From NCBI RefSeq assembly GCF_014190775.1, contig NZ_JACHVP010000001.1:1488001-1552000 (forward strand): 64,000 bases of DNA. The letters are read 5' to 3'. Below the pieces are notes generated by a model that was not told where the DNA came from, did no database searches, and saw only the letters and a list, made by a program, of their open reading frames with translations. The position numbers and the translations under genes are program-made. The DNA is from Leifsonia aquatica (lineage in GTDB: Bacteria; Actinomycetota; Actinomycetes; Actinomycetales; Microbacteriaceae). Shown here in pieces: positions 42,453-52,645 of this stretch; within the stretch, counting starts at the first letter, position 1, and each line of letters opens with the position of its first letter.

Positions 42453-42490
42453 GTAACATGCCGGAAACATTTGCGTCACCCCGGGGAAAC
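42453..42490 (+). promoter_or_regulatory. GlnR binding site upstream of glnA
   Basis: Four boxes at exact 6-nt spacing: GTAAC (42453-42457), GAAAC (42464-42468), GTCAC (42475-42479), GAAAC (42486-42490). This is a full match to the actinobacterial GlnR consensus of alternating GTNAC and GAAAC half-sites. It is about 70 bp before the glnA start, so glnA should respond to nitrogen supply through GlnR. It also lies 17 bp upstream of the RDD gene -10 and might affect that gene. Confidence 0.88.
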
Positions 42491-42562
42491 GGCCTCCCCC
42501 TACCGTTGGTGTGGGACTGCACGCGCAGTCCGGTCACCGCAAAGCCATTGGGAGTCCTCCGT

Positions 42563-43987
42563 ATGTTCCGTGATTCTTCCGAGGTGCTCAAGTTCATCAA
42601 GGACACCGACGTCAAGTTCCTTGATATCCGCTTCACCGATCTGCCCGGTGTGCAGCAGCACTTCAACATCCCCGCCTCGACGGTCGACGAGGAGTTCTTC
42701 TCCGTCGGCCAGCTCTTCGACGGCTCCTCGATCCGCGGCTTCGCGTCGATCCACGAGTCCGACATGCAGCTCATCCCCGATGTCTCGACCGCCTACATCG
42801 ACCCGTTCCGCGTCGAGCGCACGCTGATCATGGTGTTCGACATCTACAACCCGCGCAACGGCGAGATCTACTCGAAGGACCCGCGCCAGGTCGCCAAGAA
42901 GGCGGAGAAGTACCTCGCCTCGACCGGCATCGCGGACACCGCGTTCTTCGCCCCCGAGGCGGAGTTCTACATCTTCGACGACGTGCGCTACGAGGTGAAC
43001 CAGCACTCGTCCTTCTACGCGGTGGACTCCGAGGAGGGCGCGTGGAACACCGGCCGTGTCGAAGAGGGCGGCAACCTCGCGAACAAGACCCCCTACAAGG
43101 GCGGCTACTTCCCCGTGAGCCCCGTCGACAAGCAGGCCGACCTGCGTGACGACATCTCGCTCAAGCTGATCGACGCCGGCCTCATCCTGGAGCGCGCGCA
43201 CCACGAGGTGGGCACCGGCGGCCAGGCCGAGATCAACTACCGCTTCGACACGATGGTCGCCGCGGCGGACGACATCCTCAAGTTCAAGTACATCGTGAAG
43301 AACACGGCGGAGCAGTGGGGCAAGGTCGCCACGTTCATGCCGAAGCCGCTCTTCGGCGACAACGGCTCGGGCATGCACACCCACCAGTCGCTGTGGAGCG
43401 ACGGCAAGCCGCTCTTCTACGACGAGTCGGGCTACGGCGGCCTCTCGGACATCGCCCGCTGGTACATCGGCGGCCTGCTCAAGCACGCCCCCGCCGTCCT
43501 GGCGTTCACGAACCCGACGGTGAACTCGTTCCACCGCCTGGTCCCCGGCTTCGAGGCCCCGGTCAACCTGGTCTACTCGGCCGGCAACCGCTCGGCGTCC
43601 ATCCGCATCCCGATCACGGGCACCAACCCGAAGGCCAAGCGCATCGAGTTCCGCGCGCCGGACGCCTCGGGCAACCCGTACCTCGCGTTCGCCGCCCAGC
43701 TCATGGCCGGTCTCGACGGCATCAAGAACCGCATCGAGCCGCACGAGCCGGTCGACAAGGACCTCTACGAGCTCCCGCCCGAGGAGGCCAAGAACATCCC
43801 CCAGGTGCCCGGCACCCTGGCGGAGGCGCTCGACGCCCTCGAGGCCGACCACGACTTCCTCACCGCAGGCGGCGTGTTCACCCCGGAGCTCATCGAGACC
43901 TGGATCGAGTACAAGCGCGAGAAGGAGATCAAGCCCCTCGCGCAGCGTCCGCACCCGTTCGAGTACGAGCTGTACTTCGGCGTCTGA
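42563..43987 (+). CDS. glnA: Glutamine synthetase type I (adenylylation-regulated)
   Basis: A 474-residue enzyme making glutamine from glutamate, ammonia and ATP. It shows the usual GS motifs: [39 protein letters not shown] and the adenylylation site Y402 in DLYELPPEE. The adenylyltransferase gene glnE is directly convergent. ATG 42563 has GGGAG 8 nt upstream. Expression is probably controlled by the GlnR site upstream and activity by GlnE. Confidence 0.96.
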   Translation: MFRDSSEVLKFIKDTDVKFLDIRFTDLPGVQQHFNIPASTVDEEFFSVGQLFDGSSIRGFASIHESDMQLIPDVSTAYIDPFRVERTLIMVFDIYNPRNGEIYSKDPRQVAKKAEKYLASTGIADTAFFAPEAEFYIFDDVRYEVNQHSSFYAVDSEEGAWNTGRVEEGGNLANKTPYKGGYFPVSPVDKQADLRDDISLKLIDAGLILERAHHEVGTGGQAEINYRFDTMVAAADDILKFKYIVKNTAEQWGKVATFMPKPLFGDNGSGMHTHQSLWSDGKPLFYDESGYGGLSDIARWYIGGLLKHAPAVLAFTNPTVNSFHRLVPGFEAPVNLVYSAGNRSASIRIPITGTNPKAKRIEFRAPDASGNPYLAFAAQLMAGLDGIKNRIEPHEPVDKDLYELPPEEAKNIPQVPGTLAEALDALEADHDFLTAGGVFTPELIETWIEYKREKEIKPLAQRPHPFEYELYFGV

Positions 43988-44008
43988 CGCTCGGCGTTCC
44001 GACACGAG

Positions 44009-44040
44009 AAGGGCCGCATCCCGCTGGGGATGCGGCCCTT
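44009..44040. terminator. Bidirectional terminator between glnA and glnE
   Basis: A 14-bp perfect inverted repeat (AAGGGCCGCATCCC at 44009-44022, complement at 44027-44040) with a 4-nt loop and flanking AA/TT, between convergent genes. Confidence 0.85.
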
Positions 44041-44070
44041 CCGCGTTGAATGGGCGGTGACTCTGCGCCG

Positions 44071-47000
44071 TCAGCCGGTGGGAGCCGGGCGCTCCTGGAC
44101 GCCGTAGAAGGAGCGCTCGAAGACGGCGCGGGCACGGCGGGTGACCGCGAGGTAGTCCTCCTCCAGCCGCGAGGCCGAGCCGGGCGGGTACTCCATCAGC
44201 CGGGCGACGCCGTCGAGGGCGACGCGGTCGGACGGGAGCACGTCGGCGGTCTTGTTCGTCCACAGAGTCATGGCGGAGCGGGCACGGGAGGCGAAGACCC
44301 ACGCGTCGTGGAGTTTGGCCGCATCCTCCTCCGTGACGAACCCATTCGCGGCGGCGACCGCGAGGGCGTCGAGGGTGCTGGGCGTGCGGAGTTCGGGGAT
44401 CGCGGCCGCGTGCTCCAGCTGGATGAGCTGCACGAACCACTCGACGTCGCTGAGCGATCCCCTGCCGAGCTTGAGATGGCGTGACGGGTCGGCGCCCTGC
44501 GGCAGGCGTTCGTTCTCGACGCGGGCCTTGATCCGTTTGACCTCGCGGATCTCGCGCTCGCCGATCTCCGCCGGGTAGCGCACCTCGTCGGCGAGAGCCT
44601 CGAAGTCCGCCAGGAGCGACGCATCCCCCGCGACGCCGCGCGCACGCAGCAGCGCCTGCGCCTCCCAGGTCAGCGACCAGCGCTGGTAGTAGGCGCGATA
44701 CGAGTCGAGCGAGCGCACGGGCGTGCCGTTCTTCCCCTCCGGGCGCAGGCCGATGTCGAGGTCGAGCGGGAGGATGTTGTCCTCGGTGAGGCGGCCCAGG
44801 TCCGAGACGATCGCCAGGGCGGCGCGGTGCGCCTCCTCCTGCTCGGCCGTGGTCGGACGGAAGACGTACATGACGTCGGCGTCCGATCCGAAGCCCAGCT
44901 CCCGGCCGCCGAACCGCCCCATCCCGATCACGGCGAACTCGAACGCGTCAGCGTCGCCGCGGGCGCTCCGGATCGCGGCCAGGACGCCCGCGATCACGTT
45001 CTCGGTGACGGTGGTGAGCCCGTGCGCGAGCTCCTCGATGGTCGCGAAGCCGAGGATGCCCGAGAACGCCAGCCGCAGGATCTCGCGCCGGCGCACCGCA
45101 CGCAGGGCGGCGGCCGCGGTCTCGGGGGAATCGTGGCGGGCGAGGATCGCGGCGGTCTCGTCGCGCAGCAGCTCGGCCGAGCGCGGCCGCAGCTCCTCCT
45201 CCGATTCGAGCCACGCCACCGACTCCGGGATGCGCCCGAGCAGGTCGCCCGCGTAGCGCGAGCCCGAGAGCACGCGGGTCAACCGCTCGGCGGCGCCGGT
45301 GGAGTCGCGCAGCATCCGGAGGTACCAGTGCGTGGAGCCGAGGTCCTCGCTGAGGCGGCGGAACGTCAGGAGGCCGTAGTCGGGGTCGGCGCCGTCGGCG
45401 AACCATTGCAGCATCACCGGGAGCAGATGGCGCTGGATCGTCGCCCGGCGCGACACCCCCGAGGTGAGCGCCCCGATGTGGGCGAGCGCACCACGCGGAT
45501 CCCGGAAGCCGATCGCGGCGAGGCGGGCCTCGGCCTGTGCGCTGGTGAGGGCGAAGTCCTCGCTCGGCATGGAGGCCACGGCGCTCAGCAGCGGCCGGTA
45601 GAACAACCGCTCGTGCAGCCCCCGCACCCGGTGCTTGATCTCGTTCCACCGCACGAACAGCTGCTCGGCACTGGTGGCGAGCCCGGTCGCCCGGGCCAGG
45701 ACCCGCTGGTCGCCCTCGTCGCGCGGCATCAGGTGCGTGCGACTGAGGTGCCGCAGCTGGATGCGGTGCTCCATCAGCCGGAGGGTGCGGTAGTCCTGCG
45801 AGAACGCCGCGGCCTCCTCGCGGCCGATGTACCCCTGGGCCGCGAGGGCGGCCAGCGCCGAGAGGGTGTCGCGCTGGCGCACCTGATCGTCGGTCTGGCC
45901 GTGCACGAGCTGGAGCAGCTGGACGGTGAACTCCACATCGCGCAGCCCGCCGGGGCCGAGCTTCAACTGGTAGTGGACCTCGTCGTCCGGGATGTGCTCG
46001 GTGACGCGCTCGCGCATCCGCTGCACCGACTCGACGAAGTTCTCGCGGGAGGCGCTGCTCCACACCTTCGGCGCGAGAGCGGCGACGTAGCGGTCGCCGA
46101 GGTCGCGGTCGCCGGCGAGCGGACGCGCCTTCAGGAGGGCCTGGAACTCCCACCCCTTGGCCCACCGGTCGTAGTAGGCGAGGTGCGATTCGAGCGTGCG
46201 TACGAGCGCGCCGTCCTTTCCCTCCGGACGCAGGTTGGGGTCGACCTCCCACAGCCCCGGCTCGATGGCCGGCTCGTGGATGCCGCGCATCGTCAGCATC
46301 GCCAGCCGCGTCGCGATGTCGACCGCGCGGCCAGAGCTGAGCCCGGCCTCCTCGTCGCCCTCCGTCACGAAGATGACGTCCACGTCGCTGACGTAGTTGA
46401 GCTCGCGCGCGCCGGCCTTGCCCATGCCGATGATGGCGAGGCGGGTCGCGCGGACCTCGGCCTCGGGGAAGCGGCCGGGCCCGCTCCCGCTGGTCTGCCG
46501 CCGGGCGACGGCGAGCGAGGCCTCCAGCGCGGCGGCGGCGAGGTCGGACAGCGCGGCGGCGACGGCGTCGAACCCGGCGACCGGGTCCTCCTGCTCTAGG
46601 TCGTAGCTCGCGAGCTGGACGAGACGGCGCCGGTAGCGGACGCGCAGCGCCGTCCACGCCTCCTCCTCCGTGACGGCCGCGAAGCCGTCGACGGCCCCCA
46701 CGGAATCGAGGAGGTCGGCGCGCAGCTCCTCCGCCGTCGGCAGGGCGGTGACGGGGTAGTCGAGCGCCGACAGCTCGGCCGGCTGACGCAGGAAGAACTC
46801 CGCGGCGCCCTCGGAGGCTCCGATCACCCGCAGCACGCGACGGGCGTCGTTGCGCGAGGGGACGTAGCGCGCGGCCTGCACCGGCGCATGCTGCAGCAGC
46901 CGCAGGGCGAGCGTCAGGGCGTTGTCGGGATCCGCCGCCGCGCCGAGGGCGGGCAGGAGGTCGTCGACCGGGAACCCGGTCAGGCCGGCGAGCTCGTCCA

Positions 47001-47076
47001 GCTGGGCGCGCACCGAGCTCAGCCCGACGAAACCGGCGCGCGCCAGCGCGGTCAGGGAGAGCTGCTCGCGCGTCAC
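44071..47076 (-). CDS. glnE: Bifunctional glutamine synthetase adenylyltransferase/adenylyl-removing enzyme
   Basis: A 1001-residue protein with two nucleotidyltransferase halves. The motif GMGKAGARELNYVSDVDVIF is near 214-233 and GMGRFGGRELGFGSDADVMY near 717-736. The two halves remove and add AMP on GlnA (Y402), tuning its activity to nitrogen status. The GTG start lies 7 nt after the glnA2 stop, so it is probably cotranscribed with glnA2. Confidence 0.96.
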   Translation of the reverse strand: MTREQLSLTALARAGFVGLSSVRAQLDELAGLTGFPVDDLLPALGAAADPDNALTLALRLLQHAPVQAARYVPSRNDARRVLRVIGASEGAAEFFLRQPAELSALDYPVTALPTAEELRADLLDSVGAVDGFAAVTEEEAWTALRVRYRRRLVQLASYDLEQEDPVAGFDAVAAALSDLAAAALEASLAVARRQTSGSGPGRFPEAEVRATRLAIIGMGKAGARELNYVSDVDVIFVTEGDEEAGLSSGRAVDIATRLAMLTMRGIHEPAIEPGLWEVDPNLRPEGKDGALVRTLESHLAYYDRWAKGWEFQALLKARPLAGDRDLGDRYVAALAPKVWSSASRENFVESVQRMRERVTEHIPDDEVHYQLKLGPGGLRDVEFTVQLLQLVHGQTDDQVRQRDTLSALAALAAQGYIGREEAAAFSQDYRTLRLMEHRIQLRHLSRTHLMPRDEGDQRVLARATGLATSAEQLFVRWNEIKHRVRGLHERLFYRPLLSAVASMPSEDFALTSAQAEARLAAIGFRDPRGALAHIGALTSGVSRRATIQRHLLPVMLQWFADGADPDYGLLTFRRLSEDLGSTHWYLRMLRDSTGAAERLTRVLSGSRYAGDLLGRIPESVAWLESEEELRPRSAELLRDETAAILARHDSPETAAAALRAVRRREILRLAFSGILGFATIEELAHGLTTVTENVIAGVLAAIRSARGDADAFEFAVIGMGRFGGRELGFGSDADVMYVFRPTTAEQEEAHRAALAIVSDLGRLTEDNILPLDLDIGLRPEGKNGTPVRSLDSYRAYYQRWSLTWEAQALLRARGVAGDASLLADFEALADEVRYPAEIGEREIREVKRIKARVENERLPQGADPSRHLKLGRGSLSDVEWFVQLIQLEHAAAIPELRTPSTLDALAVAAANGFVTEEDAAKLHDAWVFASRARSAMTLWTNKTADVLPSDRVALDGVARLMEYPPGSASRLEEDYLAVTRRARAVFERSFYGVQERPAPTG

Positions 47077-47083
47077 GACCCGG

Positions 47084-48421
47084 TCAGAGGATCTCGAGGT
47101 TGGTCCGCAGCTCGTACGGGGTGACCTGCGCCCGGTACTCCGCCCACTCCTTGCGCTTGTTGAGGAGCACGTAGTTGAAGACCTGCTCCCCCAGCGTCTC
47201 GGCGACGAGCTCGGAGTCCTCCATCAGCGAGATGGCGTGGTCGAGGCTCGCGGGGAGCTGGCTGTACCCGAGGGCACGGCGCTCGGTGTCGCTGAGCGCC
47301 CAGACGTTGTCCTCGGCCTCCGGAGGCAACTCGTACTGGTTCTCGATGCCCTTCAGACCGGCGGCCAGCATGAGGGAGAACGCGAGGTACGGGTTGGCCG
47401 CGGAGTCGATCGCGCGGTACTCGACGCGCGAGCTCTGGCCCTTGTTGGGCTTGTAGAGCGGCACGCGCACCAGCGCGGAACGGTTGTTGTGGCCCCAGCA
47501 GACGAAGCTGGGCGCCTCGTCGCCGCCCCACAGGCGCTTGTACGAGTTGACGAACTGGTTCGTCACGGCCGTGATCTCGGGAGCGTGCTTGAGCAGCCCC
47601 GCGATGAACTGACGGCCGACCTTCGAGAGCTGGTACTGGGCACCGGCCTCGAAGAAGGCGTTGGTGTCACCCTCGAAGAGCGACATGTGCGTGTGCATCC
47701 CGCTGCCCGGGTGGCCCGAAAGCGGCTTCGGCATGAACGTCGCGTAGACGCCCTGCTCGATCGCCACCTCCTTGATGACCGTGCGGAACGTCATGATGTT
47801 GTCGGCCGTGGTGAGGGCGTCCGCGTAGCGCAGGTCGATCTCGTTCTGGCCGGGGCCGGCCTCGTGGTGGCTGAACTCGACCGAGATGCCGAGGTCTTCG
47901 AGCATGCGCACCGAGCGGCGGCGGAAGTCGTGCGCGGTGCCGCCGGGGACGTTGTCGAAGTAGCCGGCGGAGTCGACGGGCTCGGGACCGTCCTCGCCGA
48001 ACGACGACGACTTGAGCAGGTAGAACTCGATCTCCGGGTGCGTGTAGAAGGTGAAGCCGCGGTCGGCCGCCTTCTCGAGCGTGCGCTTGAGCACGTTGCG
48101 CGGGTCGGAGACGGACGGCTGGCCGTCGGGCGTCGTGATGTCGCAGAACATGCGCGCGGTGGGGTCGATCTCGCCCCGCCACGGGAGGATCTGGAACGTC
48201 GTCGGGTCCGGGTGCGCGAGCAGGTCGGACTCGAAGGCGCGCGTCAGTCCCTCGATCGCGGAGCCGTCGAAGCCGAGGCCCTCGGAGAAGGCCCCCTCCA
48301 CCTCGGCGGGGGCGATGGCGACGGACTTGAGGGTGCCGACGACATCGGTGAACCACAGCCTCACGAACTTGACGCCACGCTCCTCGATCGTGCGAAGAAC
48401 GAAGTCGCGCTGCTTGTCCAT
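47084..48421 (-). CDS. glnA2: Glutamine synthetase family protein GlnA2
   Basis: A 445-residue second glutamine synthetase of the shorter type I-alpha class. GS motifs are present (GFDGSAIEG, HPEIEFYLL, GSGMHTHMSLF, NNRSALVRVP), but the adenylylation loop lacks the NLYDLPPEE-type site, reading QYELPPEAEDNVWALSDTER, so GlnE should not regulate it. Related actinobacterial GlnA2 proteins are glutamine synthetases or gamma-glutamylpolyamine synthetases; which applies here is open. AAGGGG precedes the ATG. No GlnR box is seen upstream. Confidence 0.92.
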   Translation of the reverse strand: MDKQRDFVLRTIEERGVKFVRLWFTDVVGTLKSVAIAPAEVEGAFSEGLGFDGSAIEGLTRAFESDLLAHPDPTTFQILPWRGEIDPTARMFCDITTPDGQPSVSDPRNVLKRTLEKAADRGFTFYTHPEIEFYLLKSSSFGEDGPEPVDSAGYFDNVPGGTAHDFRRRSVRMLEDLGISVEFSHHEAGPGQNEIDLRYADALTTADNIMTFRTVIKEVAIEQGVYATFMPKPLSGHPGSGMHTHMSLFEGDTNAFFEAGAQYQLSKVGRQFIAGLLKHAPEITAVTNQFVNSYKRLWGGDEAPSFVCWGHNNRSALVRVPLYKPNKGQSSRVEYRAIDSAANPYLAFSLMLAAGLKGIENQYELPPEAEDNVWALSDTERRALGYSQLPASLDHAISLMEDSELVAETLGEQVFNYVLLNKRKEWAEYRAQVTPYELRTNLEIL

Positions 48422-48500
48422 CCTGCCCCTTTCGTCAGCGTTCCCAGCGTACTGGGTCGGGGGCTCGATCGTGGTCCGTCGCGCCCCCGAATCGCGTCAC

Positions 48501-48506
48501 TAGACT
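48501..48506 (+). promoter_or_regulatory. -10 element of panB (leaderless)
   Basis: TAGACT, 6 nt before the panB ATG; no ribosome site. Confidence 0.5.
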
Positions 48507-48512
48507 GAGCCC

Positions 48513-49364
48513 ATGAGCGAGCAGTCCCCCGTTCCGAGCGTCCACCCCGCGACCCCGTCGATGCAGTCGCTGAAGCGGGTGCGGACGAGACACTTCCAGG
48601 CGGCGAAGGAGGAGGGCTCCCCCTTCACCGGCCTCACCAGCTACGACATGCTGACCGCGCAGATCTTCGACGAGGCGGGCATCGACTTCCTGCTCGTCGG
48701 GGACTCGGCCGGGAACAACGTGCTCGGCTACGACACCACCCTCCCGGTGACCGTCGACGAGTTGATCCCTCTCACCCGCGCGGTGGCGAAGGCCGTCAAG
48801 CGCGCGTTCGTCGTGGCGGACATGCCGTTCGGGTCATACGAGACCGGTGCGCTCGAGGCCCTGCACACGGCGGTGCGCTTCATGAAGGAGACGGGCGCGC
48901 ACGCGGTGAAGCTGGAGGGCGGCGTGCGCAGCTCCGACCAGATCCGCCGCATCGTCGACGCCGGCATCCCGGTGATGGGCCACATCGGCTTCACGCCGCA
49001 GAGCGAGCACGGCCTCGGCGGCCACCTGATCCAGGGCCGCGGCGACAGCGCGGAGCAGATCCTCGCCGACGCGCACGCCGTGGAGGACGCGGGTGCGTTC
49101 GCCGTCGTGCTCGAGATGGTCCCCGCGGAGGTCGCGCGCCGGGTGACGCAGGAGCTGCGCATCCCGACGATCGGCGTCGGAGCCGGACCGCACGTGGACG
49201 GCCAGCTGCTCGTCTGGACCGACTGGGCCGGCTTCACCACGGGTCGCGTCCCGAGCTTCGTCAAGCAGTACGCCGACCTCAAGAACGTGCTGGCGGGGGC
49301 CGCCGCCGCCTACAAGGCCGACGTGCAGGGCGGCACCTTCCCGGGCCCGGAGCACAGCTTCTAG
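48513..49364 (+). CDS. panB: 3-methyl-2-oxobutanoate hydroxymethyltransferase
   Basis: A 283-residue TIM-barrel enzyme giving ketopantoate for pantothenate and CoA synthesis, using methylene-tetrahydrofolate. Signature segments are [47 protein letters not shown] and [18 protein letters not shown]. It has its own leaderless promoter. It is divergent from glnA2 and convergent with the small SPOR-like gene. Confidence 0.95.
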   Translation: MSEQSPVPSVHPATPSMQSLKRVRTRHFQAAKEEGSPFTGLTSYDMLTAQIFDEAGIDFLLVGDSAGNNVLGYDTTLPVTVDELIPLTRAVAKAVKRAFVVADMPFGSYETGALEALHTAVRFMKETGAHAVKLEGGVRSSDQIRRIVDAGIPVMGHIGFTPQSEHGLGGHLIQGRGDSAEQILADAHAVEDAGAFAVVLEMVPAEVARRVTQELRIPTIGVGAGPHVDGQLLVWTDWAGFTTGRVPSFVKQYADLKNVLAGAAAAYKADVQGGTFPGPEHSF

Positions 49365-49409
49365 AAAGCCCGGCACTCCCGGCCGGATGGAACGTGGCGC
49401 GGGAGCCGC

Positions 49410-49622
49410 CTAGCGGTTCTCCTCCGCGTCCTCCTCGGCCCACTTGGCGCTGTTCTCGCGCAGCTTCTCGAGCGCGTGCTCTGCCTCGTCGCGGGTGTCG
49501 AACGGGCCGACGCGGTCGGGCGCCGGCGAGAGGAATCCCTGCTCCACCGCGCCGGTCTTCATGTTGTACCAGTACTTGTGCTCTGCGTCCTGCGCGATGC
49601 CGTACTCGTTCTCACCGGTCAT
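49410..49622 (-). CDS. Small SPOR-like protein
   Basis: A 70-residue protein: [23 protein letters not shown], then [25 protein letters not shown]. The pattern matches short actinobacterial proteins annotated as SPOR-like that sit beside map; there is no signal peptide, so peptidoglycan binding is doubtful. Function unknown. The ATG is 12 nt from the map ATG on the other strand, and TAGGAT lies 7 nt upstream. Confidence 0.87.
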   Translation of the reverse strand: MTGENEYGIAQDAEHKYWYNMKTGAVEQGFLSPAPDRVGPFDTRDEAEHALEKLRENSAKWAEEDAEENR

Positions 49623-49635
49623 AAGCTTGATCCTA
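49622..49635. promoter_or_regulatory. Interlocked divergent leaderless promoters of map and the SPOR-like gene
   Basis: On the plus strand TAAGCT (49622-49627) is 7 nt before the map ATG at 49635. On the minus strand TAGGAT (49635-49630) is 7 nt before the ATG at 49622. Each -10 element therefore overlaps the start codon of the other gene. Confidence 0.6.
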
Positions 49636-50501
49636 TGCCCAAGGATTCCGCCGGTCATCTGATCCCCGGTCGTGTCAGCGCGATGCGCCCCGTCCCGTCC
49701 CGCATCCCGCGCCCGGAGTACGTCGGCAAGCCGTCGCCCGCACCGAACACGCGCGGCGACGTGTACACGCCCGACGAGATCGCGCTGATCCGCGAGTCCG
49801 GCCGGATCGCCGCGCAGGCCATCGCGCTCGTCGGGGAGGCCGTGCGCCCGGGCGTGACGACGGAGGAGCTGGACGCGATCGGACACGAGTTCCTGCTCGC
49901 GCACGACGCCTACCCCTCCACCCTCGGCTACCGGGGGTACCCGAAGTCGATCTGCAGCTCGGTCAACGAGGTCGTCTGTCACGGCATCCCGGACGACACG
50001 GTGATCGAGGAGGGCGACATCGTCAACATCGACATCACCGCGTACAAGAACGGCTTCCACGGCGACAGCAACCAGACCTTCATCGCCGGCACGGCGACCG
50101 AGGAGGTGACCCTGCTCGTCGAACGCACGCGGGAGGCGCTGAACCGCGGCATCAAGGCGGTGGCGCCGGGCCGCCAGGTCAACGTCATCGGCCGGGCGAT
50201 CGAGTCGTACGCGAAGCGGTTCGGCTACGGCGTCGTGCGCGACTTCACCGGCCACGGCGTGGGGGCGACCTTCCACTCCGGGCTGATCATCCCCCACTAC
50301 GACTCGGCCCCGGCCTATGACGACGTGATGGAGGTCGGGATGGTGTTCACCATCGAGCCGATGCTCACGCTCGGCACCCACGAGTGGGACATGTGGGCGG
50401 ACGACTGGACGGTCGTGACGCGCGACCGCAGCATCACCGCCCAGTTCGAGCACACCCTGGTGGTCACCGAGCGCGGCGCCGAGGTCCTCACGCTCCCCTG
50501 A
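49635..50501 (+). CDS. map: Type I methionine aminopeptidase
   Basis: A 288-residue metalloenzyme removing initiator methionine from new proteins. The metal ligands are visible in [19 protein letters not shown] (two Asp), [13 protein letters not shown] (His), FTIEPML (Glu) and QFEHTLVV (Glu). An N-terminal extension of about 40 residues with a Pro-rich segment ([15 protein letters not shown]) is typical of actinobacterial Map. ATG 49635 is set by the leaderless promoter. The 3' end overlaps the convergent MFS gene by 14 bp. Confidence 0.95.
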   Translation: MPKDSAGHLIPGRVSAMRPVPSRIPRPEYVGKPSPAPNTRGDVYTPDEIALIRESGRIAAQAIALVGEAVRPGVTTEELDAIGHEFLLAHDAYPSTLGYRGYPKSICSSVNEVVCHGIPDDTVIEEGDIVNIDITAYKNGFHGDSNQTFIAGTATEEVTLLVERTREALNRGIKAVAPGRQVNVIGRAIESYAKRFGYGVVRDFTGHGVGATFHSGLIIPHYDSAPAYDDVMEVGMVFTIEPMLTLGTHEWDMWADDWTVVTRDRSITAQFEHTLVVTERGAEVLTLP

Positions 50502-51945
50502 CGGCCGTCGCGCCGGGCTCGACCACGGGATCCGGTACGGGCTGTGCCGCCGGGACGGCTGCGGCGCGCTTCGGGCCGCCGGGGAGGACGAAGGCGATGG
50601 CGACGCCCAGCACGGTGACGCCGACCGCCACCCAGAAGGCCGACTGGAACGCGCCGCCGAGGGTCGAACCACCCAGCACCGCGGCCTGGAGCAGCACGGC
50701 GAAGATCGCGGTGCCGAACGATCCGCCGAGCTGCTGCGCCGTGCGGGTCAGGATGCTGGAGTGCGCGATCTGCTCGCCGCTCAGCCCCTGGTACGACGCG
50801 ACCATGAGCGGCATGGTCACGGCGCCGAGACCGAAGCCGCGGACGAACAGGGCGACCAGGAGCAGCGGGTCGGCCGAGGCGGGAAGCCCGAACGCGAACG
50901 GGACGGTCGAGACCGCGACGATGGCGAACCCGACGACGGTGATCCAGCGCGCGCCGATCCGGTCGATGAGACGGCCGGCGAGCGGGCGGCAGGCGAGCGT
51001 CCCGAGCCCCTGCGGCACGAGCAGGAGGCCCGCGCCGAGGGCGTCGGTGCCGCGCACCTGCTGGAAGAAGAGGGGCAGGAGGAGCATCGCGCCGTAGAGC
51101 GCGACACCCGAGAGGAAGAGGAGGGTGGAGGCCGACCAGACCGAGCGCACCTTCAGCAGCCGCACGTCCACGAGCGCATCGCCGCGGCGGTGCAGGGCCC
51201 AGAAGGCGAATCCGGCGACGAGCGCAGCGCCGGCGACCAGCGGGATCCACGCGTCGAGACGAGCGAAGCCGCCGTCGAGGACGGAGTCGGAGAGTCCGAG
51301 GAGGAGCCCGGCCAGGCCCGGGACGAGCAGCAGCACGCCGACGATGTCGAGCCGACGGCGCGGGTCGCGACCGCGGTCCGACGGCAGCATCCGCCACGCC
51401 AGGAGCAGCCCGGCGACGCAGAACGGGATGTTCACCCAGAAGATCCAGCGCCAGTCGCCGAGGGCGAGGATGGCCCCGCCGAGCACCGGCCCCAGGACGG
51501 GCCCGGCCATCGCGGGGAGCCCGATGACGGCGGAGACCCGTCCGAGCTGCTTGCCGCCGGCGACCTCCATCACCATGGTGGTCATCACCGGCAGCATGAG
51601 TCCGCCGCCGACGCCCTGCAGCACCCGGAAGGCGATGAGGCTGTCGGCGTTCCACGCCAGCCCGGAGAGCACCGAGCCGACGAGGAAGATCGCGAGGGCG
51701 ACCATCCACACCCGCTTTCCGCCGAACCGAGCGAGGCACCAGGCCGAGAGGGGCACGGTCGCCGCCAGGGCGAGCAGGTAGCCCGTCGTCACCCACTGGA
51801 TGTGCGCGACGTCGGTGTGCAGATCCGTCGCCAGCGAGTGGAGCGCGATGCTGAGGATCGTCGTGTCGAAGACCACCGCGAGTGCTCCGACCACCAGTGC
51901 GGTGGCCGTGCGGACCACCGTCCTGTCGAGTTTCTCCGCTGCCAT
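50488..51945 (-). CDS. DHA2-family MFS drug exporter (EmrB/QacA type)
   Basis: A 485-residue protein with about 14 membrane segments. The family motif [13 protein letters not shown] follows the second segment, and [18 protein letters not shown] is the motif B/C region. It should export drugs or toxic compounds using the proton gradient; the substrate is unknown. AAGGAG precedes the ATG. A divergent tetR gene lies 69 bp away with an operator between them, so repression by that TetR is likely. Confidence 0.93.
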   Translation of the reverse strand: MAAEKLDRTVVRTATALVVGALAVVFDTTILSIALHSLATDLHTDVAHIQWVTTGYLLALAATVPLSAWCLARFGGKRVWMVALAIFLVGSVLSGLAWNADSLIAFRVLQGVGGGLMLPVMTTMVMEVAGGKQLGRVSAVIGLPAMAGPVLGPVLGGAILALGDWRWIFWVNIPFCVAGLLLAWRMLPSDRGRDPRRRLDIVGVLLLVPGLAGLLLGLSDSVLDGGFARLDAWIPLVAGAALVAGFAFWALHRRGDALVDVRLLKVRSVWSASTLLFLSGVALYGAMLLLPLFFQQVRGTDALGAGLLLVPQGLGTLACRPLAGRLIDRIGARWITVVGFAIVAVSTVPFAFGLPASADPLLLVALFVRGFGLGAVTMPLMVASYQGLSGEQIAHSSILTRTAQQLGGSFGTAIFAVLLQAAVLGGSTLGGAFQSAFWVAVGVTVLGVAIAFVLPGGPKRAAAVPAAQPVPDPVVEPGATAVRGA

Positions 51946-51959
51946 GAGCCTGCTCCTTA

Positions 51960-52008
51960 AGATGCGTGCTTGTATCTAATCGCCGACGATACGCCGATCG
52001 GATAAGAT
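51960..52008. promoter_or_regulatory. TetR operator and tetR -10 element between mfs and tetR
   Basis: An imperfect inverted repeat at 51960-51977 (AGAT-N10-ATCT, 12 of 18 symmetric) overlaps the region upstream of the exporter. Its half-site AAGATGCG recurs at 52004-52011, overlapping the tetR -10 TAAGAT (52003-52008), which ends 6 nt before the tetR ATG. This layout suggests that TetR represses both genes. Confidence 0.5.
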
Positions 52009-52014
52009 GCGCAA

Positions 52015-52635
52015 ATGGACTCTAATTCGACGCCCGCCCGTCGGCGCCGTGGCGCGGAACTCGAGAGCGCCCTCCTCGACGCCGCGTGGGAGGAGCTCGA
52101 CGCCAACGGCTACGTTGGACTGACGATGGAGGCCGTGGCCGCGCGCGCAGGCACCAGCCGGCCCGTCATCTCCCGCCGCTGGCCGAGTCGCAGCGACCTC
52201 GCCGTCGCCGCGATCCGGCACCACTTCGACGACGACCCGATCGACGTGCCCGACCATGGCAGCCTCCGGGAGGACACCCTCGACCTCCTCCGCCAGTTCA
52301 CGGAGCGCCGCAGCGGCCTCGTCGTCCTGATCATGCTCCGCTACTCCGGCATCCTCGGCGAGGCCGAGGGGGGCATCGCCGGACTGCGCGAGCGCTTGCT
52401 CTCCCCCGGGCCGTCGATGCTCGACACCATCCTCGACCGCGCCGACGCGCGGGGAGAGATCGACCGCAGCCGGATGCCGGACCTGGTCGCGGGCCTGCCG
52501 ACCATGGCCCTGCGTCACGAGATGGTGATGACCCTCCGCCCGGCCGACGAGGCCACCCTCGTCGCGATCGTCGACGACCTGTTCTTGCCGCTCGCGACGG
52601 CCACGCGCACGACTCCCGGAGCCGACCCGCGGTAG
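52015..52635 (+). CDS. TetR-family transcriptional regulator
   Basis: A 206-residue regulator: helix-turn-helix at about 20-65 (LLDAAWEELDANGYVGLTM, then AARAGTSRPVISRRWPSR) and a C-terminal TetR_C-like domain. The ATG is set by a -10 element 6 nt upstream. It is divergent from the DHA2 exporter and probably represses it. Its TAG stop forms the first bases of the ppgK -10 element. Confidence 0.92.
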   Translation: MDSNSTPARRRRGAELESALLDAAWEELDANGYVGLTMEAVAARAGTSRPVISRRWPSRSDLAVAAIRHHFDDDPIDVPDHGSLREDTLDLLRQFTERRSGLVVLIMLRYSGILGEAEGGIAGLRERLLSPGPSMLDTILDRADARGEIDRSRMPDLVAGLPTMALRHEMVMTLRPADEATLVAIVDDLFLPLATATRTTPGADPR

Positions 52636-52638
52636 ATT
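52633..52638 (+). promoter_or_regulatory. -10 element of ppgK (leaderless), overlapping the tetR stop codon
   Basis: TAGATT, 7 nt before the ppgK ATG at 52646; its first three bases are the tetR stop codon. This indicates a separate ppgK promoter inside the tetR end. Confidence 0.5.
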
Positions 52639-52645
52639 CGTGGGC

